NCBI GenBank assembly: GCA_021793215.1
Contig: JAJYTE010000016.1
Coordinates: 1-52,928 of the forward strand
DNA: 52,928 nt
Reading direction: 5' to 3'
Origin: Bacillota bacterium
Lineage (GTDB): Bacteria; Bacillota; Sulfobacillia; JAJZYS01; JAJYTV01
Position numbers and translations under genes: made by a program. The notes beneath the pieces were generated by a model, which saw only the letters and a program-made list of their open reading frames with translations, had not been told where the DNA came from and did no database searches. Shown here piece after piece: positions 45,582-52,924 of this stretch; within the stretch, counting starts at the first letter, position 1, and every line of letters starts with the position of its first letter.

Positions 45582-45877
45582 ACGTCCTCACCCGTCCTGG
45601 CGCACCTGCCGCAGGTCGAGCACGGCACCACGAGAACGGCCAGCGCATCACCTGCCACAGGGGGCTGCGTTGGCGTACGGCCCGTGCGGTGCAGGCCGTG
45701 TGTCGCGGGGCCCGTCCAAAGCGTCAACGCTGCCGCGTGAAATCTTCGCTCGTCGCGGCCGCGGCGGCGACCTTCGCACGCCCTCCTTCTGGTGAACCGT
45801 GAGACCGTGGCTCGCGTTCGCGGGGCTACCGCCCGGCGAGCGCGCATAGGCCACCCCTGTACGTGGCCGCAACCGCT
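45582..45877. other. Intergenic region without recognisable gene
   Basis: This 296-base gap lies between two convergent genes. Frames on both strands are open only through high GC content and show no family motif or good ribosome site. No RNA gene or clear terminator was recognised. Confidence 0.6.
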
Positions 45878-47062
45878 TTACCCGGCCCGTTCAAGCGCAC
45901 GGGCCAAGTCGTCGACGATATCTTCTATCTCCTCGAGACCTACCGAGATGCGGACGAGGCTCGGCGTGATGCCACCCAACTCGCGGAAACTTGCTGGAAC
46001 ATTGTAGTGCACCGCCGCGACCGGTTGAGTGATCAGTGACTCCACGGAGCCGAGGCTGACGGCGCGCGAGAAAAGCTGCACGCTGTCGAGAAAGCGGTCC
46101 ACCGCCTGCGGCCCGCCTCTCAGTTCTACGCTCATGACGCCGCCAAAGCCACTCATCTGGGATCTTGCAAGCTCGTGCTGGGGGTGGGTGGGGAGTCCTG
46201 GGTAGTGCACGCACTGCACCGCAGGATGCGTAGAGAGATATTCCGCCACCTTCTGGCCACTCTCGTTGTGCTGCCGCATCCGCAGCCCAAAAGTCTTCAT
46301 GCCACGGATGAGCAGCCAGGCATCGAACCCGTTGAGGTTGCCGCCCAACTTGCGGAATACGTTGACGCACTCCGCGATGTAGCCTGCGGTCCCGGCGATG
46401 GCCCCCGCCATCAGGTCGCTGTGGCCGTTGAGGTATTTGGTTCCGCTGTGAACCACTACGTCGGCACCCAAATCCAGCGGCCTCTGGTTGTAGGGCGTGG
46501 CGAATGTGTTGTCTACGACGAGTCTGATGCCATGGCGGTGCGCGACTTCTGCAATCGCTTGCAGGTTGAAGACGCGTAGCGTCGGATTGCTTGGCGTTTC
46601 GATGAAGATGACTGTCGTGTTACTGCGGATCGCTTGTTCCACCGACCCGAGGTCGGTCATGTCAACGAAGTCGGTTTCCACTCCAAAGCGAGGCAAAATC
46701 TCGTGAAAGAGGCCGAAACTGCCACCGTAGATGTCGGCGTGGGTCAGAAGATGGTCGCCGGCTCTCGTCAACGCCATGATCGCTGTGCTTGTCGCAGCCA
46801 TGCCCGACGCGAGCACGAGCGCGCTTTCGGCACCTTCCAGATCGGCGATCTTGGCCTCCGCCATCGTGAAGTTCGGGTTGCCATAGCGCGTGTAAATGTA
46901 GCCACTTGTCCTTCCTTCCATGAGATCCAGCATGCTCTCGTTGGTCGGGAAGGCGAAGGTCGTGGTCTGGTAAATAGGGGGAATCGCCGCACCTGTCGCA
47001 GGATCTGGCTTCTCCCCCACGTGCACGAGGCGTGAATTCAAACCTTTGAACGCTGCGGCCAT
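45878..47062 (-). CDS. PLP-dependent Cys/Met metabolism enzyme (cystathionine gamma-synthase/methionine gamma-lyase family)
   Basis: A 394-residue fold-type I PLP enzyme. The N-terminal IYQTTTFAF, YTRYGNPN, ASGMAATS and the PLP lysine K209 in VVHSGTKYLNGHSD identify the family. ETPSNPTL and SLGSVESLI are also typical. Members either build cystathionine or release methanethiol/H2S. Nearby SQR-like, DsrE and desulfurase genes favour a sulfur-releasing gamma-lyase, but sequence alone does not decide. GGGAGGACTGCCG precedes the ATG. Confidence 0.92.
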   Translation of the reverse strand: MAAAFKGLNSRLVHVGEKPDPATGAAIPPIYQTTTFAFPTNESMLDLMEGRTSGYIYTRYGNPNFTMAEAKIADLEGAESALVLASGMAATSTAIMALTRAGDHLLTHADIYGGSFGLFHEILPRFGVETDFVDMTDLGSVEQAIRSNTTVIFIETPSNPTLRVFNLQAIAEVAHRHGIRLVVDNTFATPYNQRPLDLGADVVVHSGTKYLNGHSDLMAGAIAGTAGYIAECVNVFRKLGGNLNGFDAWLLIRGMKTFGLRMRQHNESGQKVAEYLSTHPAVQCVHYPGLPTHPQHELARSQMSGFGGVMSVELRGGPQAVDRFLDSVQLFSRAVSLGSVESLITQPVAAVHYNVPASFRELGGITPSLVRISVGLEEIEDIVDDLARALERAG

Positions 47063-47121
47063 CGGCAGTCCTCCCTATCTTCGAGTCTACGTACAGGCAG
47101 CAGGCAGGCTTCGTGGGATAC

Positions 47122-47135
47122 GGCATGCAGCACGC
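47122..47135 (+). repeat. Direct repeat copy 1
   Basis: GGCATGCAGCACGC, containing the palindrome GCATGC, recurs exactly at 47203-47216. Both lie upstream of the Cys/Met enzyme gene. Confidence 0.75.
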
Positions 47136-47202
47136 CATGGATCCAAGGTGGATCAAGTCCCTCGTTCGTGCCCGGGCGACCCTGCACCTGCCGGCCAGGA
47201 GA

Positions 47203-47216
47203 GGCATGCAGCACGC
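47203..47216 (+). repeat. Direct repeat copy 2
   Basis: Second exact copy of GGCATGCAGCACGC, 81 bases from the first, in the same 215-base intergenic region between the PLP enzyme and the flavoprotein gene. Confidence 0.75.
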
Positions 47217-47277
47217 AACAGCGGGTGCTCCGGGCGGAAGAGTCGTTGCCACGGTCATCGCACGGCGGCACATCGGA

Positions 47278-48432
47278 TCAGAACCAGGTACGCCACCAGT
47301 TCTTCTCGAAAGCCACCTTCGCGACATGCCAGTGGCGACCCGTGCGGAACATCTTCACCTCGGGAGCAGGCTCCGCGTAGAAGTTCCCGCGCGCGAATCC
47401 GGCAGCGCCAGATCCCATCTCGATGAAGCACTCGCCGTTACCTGTGAAGCGACCCTCTTCTCCCTTGCCCGTCCACCTCGTCGCGATCGTCCTCGCCACC
47501 GCTTCCGCCTGCGCATGGGCGAATACCCCCGCTTTGGGGAGCGGCTTCCCCATCGGGAGCATCACACCCGTCACGTCCCCGATCGCGAAGACGTTCTCGA
47601 AAGGCGTTTCGCAGGTCTCACGGTCGATCTGCACCCATCCCCCGGGCGCTGCGAGCCCTGCCTCCTGCACGACAGCCGGCGGCGCATGCGGCGGGACGAC
47701 AGCCAGCACGTCGTAGGAGACTTCGTCCCCGCCCTCAAAGTGCAGCCGCTTGCCTGGCGCATCCACCCGCGCGATCTGGCGGCTCGGGTGGTAGGCGATG
47801 CCGCGATCCGCGACCAGATCTTTTACCCCCTGCGAAACTGCCGGACCCGCAACCCCCATCGGGGCAGGCTCAGCGGCCCAGACTTCCACCTCCACCCGTT
47901 CGCGCACACGGCGCTTCCTCAGGAGATGGTCGATCAGCATGGCGGCCTCGTAGGGGGCAGCCGGACACTTGAACGGTACACCCGCGATCAGGACGACAAC
48001 GCGTCCCTCACGCAAGGACTGGAGGTCCTCGTAGAGCTGCGCAGCGCCCTCCACCGTGTAGAAATTGTGTCCAGCCTCGGCGAGTCCGGGGATCCGCTCG
48101 GGGACGAGTTCCGCCCCGAGGGCGACAACCAGTGCGTCACCCTGCACCGAGTCATCTCCCGTGTACACGGTGCGGGTGGTCGAATCGATCCTCGTTACCT
48201 CGCGCTTCAGCACGTTGATGCCGGGCTCCTTCAGGGCGGCGATGTCGCGCTGCACATCTTGCGCGTTCCGCGTACCGGTCATCAGCCAGAGCAGGGACGG
48301 CCAGAACACGTGCCGCCCCGAGCGTTCAATCAGGACAACGCGATCCTGCTTGGGAAGGAGCCGCCGCAGGTTACTCGCTGCAACAACACCGCCCACTCCG
48401 CCACCAAGCACGATGGCTGTCTTCCCGGACAT
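47278..48432 (-). CDS. Sulfide:quinone oxidoreductase-like flavoprotein
   Basis: The 384-residue two-dinucleotide-binding flavoprotein starts with VLGGGVGGVVAASNLRRLL and has PFKCPAAPYEAAMLIDHLL (C156) and the FAD-binding VFAIGDVTGVMLPMGKPLPKAGVFAHAQAEAVA. These are SQR/FCSD-family features. SQR oxidises sulfide and reduces quinone at the membrane. Fewer redox cysteines than the classical three are visible, so a related persulfide or NADH dehydrogenase role is possible. ATG 48432 has an AAGGGGGGG site; it follows the dsrE-like gene by 33 bases. Confidence 0.87.
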   Translation of the reverse strand: MSGKTAIVLGGGVGGVVAASNLRRLLPKQDRVVLIERSGRHVFWPSLLWLMTGTRNAQDVQRDIAALKEPGINVLKREVTRIDSTTRTVYTGDDSVQGDALVVALGAELVPERIPGLAEAGHNFYTVEGAAQLYEDLQSLREGRVVVLIAGVPFKCPAAPYEAAMLIDHLLRKRRVRERVEVEVWAAEPAPMGVAGPAVSQGVKDLVADRGIAYHPSRQIARVDAPGKRLHFEGGDEVSYDVLAVVPPHAPPAVVQEAGLAAPGGWVQIDRETCETPFENVFAIGDVTGVMLPMGKPLPKAGVFAHAQAEAVARTIATRWTGKGEEGRFTGNGECFIEMGSGAAGFARGNFYAEPAPEVKMFRTGRHWHVAKVAFEKNWWRTWF

Positions 48433-48465
48433 GAAGATGCCCCCCCTTACTCCCCGGGAAACTCT

Positions 48466-48816
48466 CTAGTAGACGATCACCTTGTCCGCCCAGAGCGTCC
48501 ACTCCGTCAGTTCCTCCATGGAACTTCGGTGGATGCCCTCGATCATTTCGGCCTCGGCTAGACCTCTGGCGTCGAGGCACGTGCCGCAGGCGCCGATCTC
48601 AGCTCCCCGGCGGATGGCGGCGCCGAGCATGCGTTCCAGGAGATAGTAGCCGTTGGGTACCTTCTGGCCCTTCTTTCCAGCCGCTGTGGCGTCGGCCATC
48701 AGGAAGACCCGCACCCGGATGTCTTCTTTCGAGGCGAGCGCGACGGCATGCCGCATGCCGTTGTAGGTTCGCTCGGTGCCGTAAGGCGGGTCATTCAGGA
48801 TCAAGAGGACGTTCAT
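48466..48816 (-). CDS. DsrE-family sulfur-relay protein
   Basis: The 116-residue protein begins MNVLLILNDPPYGTERTYNG, matching DsrE/YchN-like folds, and has cysteines at ACGTCLDARGL that would carry persulfide. ATG 48816 is the homology-supported start; an in-frame ATG at 48870 is longer but unlike the family. It forms an operon with the SQR-like gene. Proximity to selD and a cysteine desulfurase also suits a sulfur or selenium carrier. Confidence 0.87.
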   Translation of the reverse strand: MNVLLILNDPPYGTERTYNGMRHAVALASKEDIRVRVFLMADATAAGKKGQKVPNGYYLLERMLGAAIRRGAEIGACGTCLDARGLAEAEMIEGIHRSSMEELTEWTLWADKVIVY

Positions 48817-49192
48817 CTCGACCAACCTTTCGTTCGCGATCCTGGGCCTGGGGTTTTCGCATTCTGCCATGAGCTTGCCGGCGTTACGGTGACTTCACGA
48901 CGACTGTGCCATACATGCCCTGCTGCGCAGTGCCTCAGAGCGGGTTACACGCGGAACTGGCGCCCCCGAGAGAACCGTCCCTATCATCCGGCCCATCGCG
49001 TCGGCTCCGGCGAAAGGGCCGCTAGCCCTCATGCCGTACGGCCCGCATGAACGGGAGTGGCCAGATCGTGGTACGGGAACGACCGGTGACCCCAACCAGG
49101 AGCATGACCAAACCGAGCCATGCGCGGTTGCGGATCCTGTTCACCCCCTTTCAAGCCTTCACCGCAACGTGCCCGATCTCCGCAGCTCATCC
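48817..49192. other. Intergenic region between the DsrE and cysteine desulfurase genes
   Basis: A 376-base gap. On the minus strand, 49144-49022 encodes a 40-residue product with one hydrophobic stretch (WLGLVMLLVGVTG), but its GTG abuts the AAAGGGGG site without spacing, so it may be a decayed membrane-protein fragment. No tRNA, terminator or riboswitch was recognised. Confidence 0.4.
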
Positions 49193-50335
49193 CTATCGCT
49201 TGCGCAGCCTGTGAACTCCTCGCACGAGGTCGCGCGCGGCCTCGTCCACCTCCGCCTCTGCGGTGTAGCGTCCAAGGCTTAGCCGGACGGCGCCGAGCGC
49301 GACATCCGTGCTGAGTCCCATCTGCGCGAGCACCGGGGACGGGGCAGTACTGCCCGCGTGGCACGCGGAGCCTGTGGAGAAGGCTACCTCCGGCACCGCG
49401 TCGAGGAGATCGCTGCCGATCAACCCTTGGAAGCTCAGGTTGAGCGTGTTGGGAAGGCGCGCGTCGGGATGCCCGTTGAGGTGCACCCCCTCGAGCCCTT
49501 CGGCCAGAAAGCTTTGCAGGCGGTCACGCAGCCAGCGCTGACGCTTCCCCTCCTCAAGCAGGAGGTCGGCCGCGACCGCGCAGGCTTCGCCGAGCGCGAC
49601 CATGTAGGGGACGTTCTCCGTACCCGCCCGCAGCCCGCGCTCCTGACCGCCGCCGAGGATGATCGGCTGGAGTTCGATGCTCCCTCGTACGTAGAGGGCG
49701 CCGATCCCCTTCGGGGCATAAACCTTGTGGCCGGCGATCGTGAGGAGATCGATGCCCAGGTCCCCCACCCGCGTTGGGATCTTCCCCACCGACTGAGAGG
49801 CGTCGGTGTGGAAAGGAGTCCCCGCCTCGCGTGCGATGTCGCCAATCTCCTCGATCGGCTGGATTGTGCCCGTCTCGTTGTTGGCGTGCATGATGCTGAT
49901 GAGCAGCGTGTCGGGACGGATCGCTCGCCGCACCGCCTCCGGGTCGACTCTGCCATGCCCGTCGACAGTGACGTAGGTCACTTCGAATCCGTGCTGTTCC
50001 GCGAGATACCTGCAGGTGTTGAGCACCGCCGGGTGCTCGATGGTCGACGTGACGATGTGCCGCCCGCGCGTACGGTTTGCGAAGGCGATGCCCTGGATTG
50101 CGAGGTTGTCGCTCTCGCTACCGCCGCTCGTGAAGACGACTTCCTCCGGTGCGCATCCGAGGAGGTCCGCGACCTGGCGGCGGGCGCGTTCCACCGCGGT
50201 CCAGGCTGGGCGGCCGAACACATGGGTGCTGGACGGATTGCCGAACTGATCGCCGAGGTACGGCAGCATCGCCGCCCGCACGCGCGGGTCGATCGGCGTC
50301 GTCGCGTTGTAGTCGAGGTAGATCGGGACCTGCAT
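49193..50335 (-). CDS. Cysteine desulfurase (NifS/IscS type)
   Basis: The 380-residue PLP enzyme transfers sulfur from cysteine to an active-site cysteine. PIYLDYNATTPIDP, HANNETG, the PLP lysine K204 in AGHKVYAPKG and catalytic C325 in STGSACHAGSTAPSPVL are visible. ATG 50335 follows GGAGGTGAAAGC. It lies 45 bases after selD on the same strand, so it probably supplies selenium to SelD or serves a shared Se/S pathway (inference). Confidence 0.93.
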   Translation of the reverse strand: MQVPIYLDYNATTPIDPRVRAAMLPYLGDQFGNPSSTHVFGRPAWTAVERARRQVADLLGCAPEEVVFTSGGSESDNLAIQGIAFANRTRGRHIVTSTIEHPAVLNTCRYLAEQHGFEVTYVTVDGHGRVDPEAVRRAIRPDTLLISIMHANNETGTIQPIEEIGDIAREAGTPFHTDASQSVGKIPTRVGDLGIDLLTIAGHKVYAPKGIGALYVRGSIELQPIILGGGQERGLRAGTENVPYMVALGEACAVAADLLLEEGKRQRWLRDRLQSFLAEGLEGVHLNGHPDARLPNTLNLSFQGLIGSDLLDAVPEVAFSTGSACHAGSTAPSPVLAQMGLSTDVALGAVRLSLGRYTAEAEVDEAARDLVRGVHRLRKR

Positions 50336-50380
50336 GCTTTCACCTCCGTTGCGCTCAAACTTGTGTTCGGACGTGACGCA

Positions 50381-51427
50381 TCAGTCCGCAAGCACGGTGA
50401 TGTGGCCCGCGTCTCCCGCCTCCAAGTACCCGATCTCTGCCCAGGTGTGGCACCCCTCCTCTTGCAGGGCGGCGCTGAGCGCGTCTCTCTTCTCCTGCGC
50501 GACTGCGATCAGGAGTCCGCCGGAGGTCTGGGCGTCGGAGAGCAGAACCCGATCTTCGCTTGGGGTCTCCTCCGGCCAGTCCACCCACCGCTGCAAGTGG
50601 CGCAGATTGTTCTGGGTGCCCGTCGAGATGGCGCGTGCCGCGAACCGCTCCGCGGCCGGAAGAATCGGGACGGCGGGCAAGCGCACGCGCGCGCTGAGAC
50701 CGCTCTTCCAGGTCAGCTCATGCAGATGGCCGAGGAGGCCGAATCCCGTGACGTCCGTGCAGGCATGGGCTCCGACGCGCTCGATCGCGCGGGCGGCGCC
50801 CCTGTTGAGCTGAAGCATCACCGGCAGCACCAGAGCCTCAAGGTCTACGCTTGCAAGGCGCTGATCGAGTGCTGTGGTCAGCACGCCGACCCCCAGCGGC
50901 TTCGTCACGAAGAGGGCGTCCCCTGGCTTTCCGCCCGACTTGCGGATCAGCCGATCCGGGTGGACGAATCCGGTGACAGCCATCCCATACTTCGGCCCCG
51001 GATCGTCGATCGTGTGTCCGCCGGCGATGTCGACTCCAGCCTCGCGGGCCTTGTCCGCACCTCCTCGCAGGATCTCGGAGAGATACCCGAGCGGCAGGCT
51101 GCGCACGGGGAAGCCGACGAGGTTCAGGGCGAAGGACGGCTTCGCGCCAACTGCATAGATGTCGCTCAGCGCGTTGGCCGCAGCCACCTGACCGAAGAGA
51201 TAGGGATCGTTGAGCACCGGCGTGATGTAATCGACCGTCTGTACAAGGGCAAGGTCGTCAGAGAGCTTGCGGCAGGCGACGTCGTCACCGATGCTCGCAA
51301 GCCATGCGGGGTCCTTGGGAGGCGAAAGGTGGCGCAGGACCTGCGCCAGGTCGCGCGGGCCGACCTTACAGGCTCAGCCGGAGCCAGGTGAGTAGGAAGT
51401 AAGTCGAATCTCGGGAGGAACTCCCAC
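50381..51427 (-). CDS. selD: Selenide, water dikinase, selenocysteine-containing
   Basis: SelD makes selenophosphate from selenide and ATP. The frame reads from GTG 51427 through an in-frame TGA at 51376-51374 (codon 18) to the stop at 50381, giving 348 residues, the usual SelD length. The upstream part encodes IRLTSYSPGSG-Sec-ACKVGPRDL, matching the conserved N-terminal active site in which Cys or Sec precedes the Gly/Ala-Cys-Lys motif; GDDVA, QTVDYITPVLNDPY and ALSDIYAVGAKP follow. GGAGG lies eight bases before the GTG. A gene caller using the standard code would start at 51217 and lose about 70 residues including the active site. This implies that selA, selB and selC exist elsewhere. Confidence 0.92.
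51340..51372 (-). promoter_or_regulatory. Candidate bacterial SECIS element in selD
   Basis: Just after the TGA, AGGTCG and CGACCT form a six-pair stem around a seven-base loop (51366-51348), extended by CCTG/CAGG across an internal loop. Position and size suit a SelB-binding SECIS hairpin. Confidence 0.6.
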
Positions 51428-51489
51428 GCCGGGCACCTCCGTATGCGGTGGTTGATTGGCGCGAGTGTACCCCAAACGGTACTATGATG

Positions 51490-51515
51490 ACGGTGCAACC
51501 ATTGCATAGCACCGT
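51490..51515. promoter_or_regulatory. Palindromic LysR-type operator between selD and lysR
   Basis: ACGGTGC and GCACCGT are perfect inverted arms, with a nested TGCAA-CCA-TTGCA inside (51494-51506) that fits the T-N11-A LysR motif. It lies in the divergent region 45 bases before the regulator start and about 65 bases from the selD start. A TATGAT at 51483-51488 could be a -10 box for the regulator. Confidence 0.65.
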
Positions 51516-51559
51516 TGCGCGCGTCGCATGGCACACTTCAGCATTCAGGGGGGAGTCGT

Positions 51560-52492
51560 CTGGATCTCTACCAGCTCAAGACGTTTGCGGCGGCCGCGGA
51601 CGCTCGTAGTTTCTCCGGTGCCGCGCGCCGGCTTTCTCTGAGTCAGTCCGCCGTGTCGCGGCAGATCGAGGCGTTGGAGGAATCATTCGGGCTTCCGCTT
51701 TTCACGCGCGGACGTCGCACGGCCGAGTTGACGGAAGCTGGAGAGCGCCTCCTCGTCTATGCGCAAGCTATTCTCGCGCAGGCGGACGAGGCGCGGGAGG
51801 CGCTACGCGAGCTGCGAGAACTCGAAGCCGGGGAGCTCGTTCTCGCTGCGACGACCACGCCGGCCCGGTATCTCGTGGCGCCAACCATGGTTCAGTTCTC
51901 CAGCGAACACCCTCGAGTCGCATTGCGTCTGGTCATCGGGGACCAGAATGAGATCGCGGCTGCGCTTTCCGATGGCAGGGCGCACCTAGCGGTGATCAGC
52001 GGTCCAGGCACTCCAGAGCAGCACCTCTTCCTTGAGCCTTGCATGGGTGACCGACTGGTGCTCATTGCCCCTGCGGGCCACCCGTGGATCGCTCGGCGCA
52101 GCGTCGAACCTCGCGACCTTCTCCGTGAGCGCCTGATCGTCCCGGCCATTGGCGGGTGCGAACGCGCCGCAGTCGACGCATTTCTCGAACTGCATGGCCT
52201 CACGGAGGGGCTCAGGATGTGGGAACTCGACGATACGGAGGCGATCAAACAGGCAGTGGCGGCCGGTGGTGGACTTGCATTCCTATCTGAACTCGCGGTG
52301 GAAGCCGAGGAACGCGTCGGCCTGATCGCGCGAGTCCAAGGTGCTGACCTTGAGATCTCCCGCCAGTTCTACCTCGCGTATAGCAAGGCGCACCACCAGT
52401 CGCCGGCAGCGCTCTCGTTCGCGTCACTTGTCCGCAAGTCGAGGACGAGAATCCCCTCCCAGCTCGGGAGGGTTTGGACAGAGCGGGAATAG
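51560..52492 (+). CDS. LysR-family transcriptional regulator
   Basis: A 310-residue LTTR. The N-terminal winged HTH reads DLYQLKTFAAAADARSFSGAARRLSLSQSAVSRQIEALE; an effector-binding domain follows from about residue 88 (GELVLAATTTPARYL). The CTG at 51560 gives the normal family start MDLYQLKTF and lies four bases after GGGGGGAG; the alternative TTG at 51515 adds 15 unrelated residues and overlaps the operator. Divergent placement suggests it regulates itself and the selD-desulfurase genes (inference). Confidence 0.9.
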   Translation: MDLYQLKTFAAAADARSFSGAARRLSLSQSAVSRQIEALEESFGLPLFTRGRRTAELTEAGERLLVYAQAILAQADEAREALRELRELEAGELVLAATTTPARYLVAPTMVQFSSEHPRVALRLVIGDQNEIAAALSDGRAHLAVISGPGTPEQHLFLEPCMGDRLVLIAPAGHPWIARRSVEPRDLLRERLIVPAIGGCERAAVDAFLELHGLTEGLRMWELDDTEAIKQAVAAGGGLAFLSELAVEAEERVGLIARVQGADLEISRQFYLAYSKAHHQSPAALSFASLVRKSRTRIPSQLGRVWTERE

Positions 52493-52577
52493 AAGACGTG
52501 TTGACCTCGACGGAACGGGCTGCGGGGCGTATGAGGTGAGTGGTAAGGGCACCCGGCATCGGCAAGGTTTGATCGCA

Positions 52578-52605
52578 TTGACACATTGCAAGATTGCAAT
52601 ATAAT
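52578..52605 (+). promoter_or_regulatory. Consensus sigma-A promoter of the SEC-C gene
   Basis: Perfect TTGACA (52578-52583) and perfect TATAAT (52600-52605) with a 16-base spacer. The spacer contains TGCAAGATTGCA, a near-copy of the inner LysR operator palindrome (two-base instead of three-base centre), so regulator binding there is possible. Confidence 0.85.
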
Positions 52606-52635
52606 GAGCCCGAGTCCCTTGGGGAGTTGAACAGT

Positions 52636-52761
52636 GTGAGCGAGACGCCACGTCCCAACGATGCGTGTCCCTGCGGTTCTGGCCGCCCTTACGGGAAGTG
52701 CTGCGCGAAGATGAGGAAGGCGGAGGCGAACGCCGAAAGCCGCGGTTGCGGCTGCCGCTAG
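52636..52761 (+). CDS. Tiny SEC-C zinc-motif protein
   Basis: A 41-residue ORF with GTG 52636 and GGGGAG upstream. It consists almost wholly of the SEC-C zinc-binding motif CPCGSGRPYGKCC (residues 11-23), a Lys/Glu-rich helix and a terminal CGCR. SEC-C motifs occur at the end of SecA and in many small proteins, where they bind zinc and SecB or ribosomes. A strong promoter and the cysteine-rich tail suggest a real metal-binding protein; its role is unknown. Confidence 0.75.
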   Translation: MSETPRPNDACPCGSGRPYGKCCAKMRKAEANAESRGCGCR

Positions 52762-52773
52762 GAGCGGTCCCCA

Positions 52774-52809
52774 CCCGAGGCACCTTCCCCTTTTGGAGGG
52801 CGCCTCGGG
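52774..52809 (+). terminator. Hairpin after the SEC-C gene
   Basis: CCCGAGGC pairs with GCCTCGGG around a 20-base loop that includes a CCTTCCCC/TTTTGGAGGG inner pairing region. It is 13 bases after the stop codon; no T-run follows. Confidence 0.55.
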
Positions 52810-52924
52810 TACCGTCCCAGAGCGCGGGTGATATCCGACTTCAACGTCTGTGATGCGTGGTACCGAGACACCATTGATGCCAATTGTTCAGCGACAGCGC
52901 GACGGGGATTGGAGGTGACCTGCA

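Noticed and set aside
45582-45877. A minus-strand frame ending in a Cys-rich CSTCGRC stretch as a small zinc protein
   Set aside because: Rest of the frame is Arg/Ala-rich shadow-like sequence with no ribosome site or family similarity.
47063-47277. A SAM (S-box) riboswitch upstream of the Cys/Met metabolism gene
   Set aside because: The minus-strand sequence lacks the conserved S-box core blocks; only repeats and a short hairpin are seen.
51374-51376. The in-frame TGA in selD read as a nonsense mutation making a pseudogene
   Set aside because: Homology is intact on both sides, the position is the known Cys/Sec site of SelD, and a SECIS-like hairpin follows.
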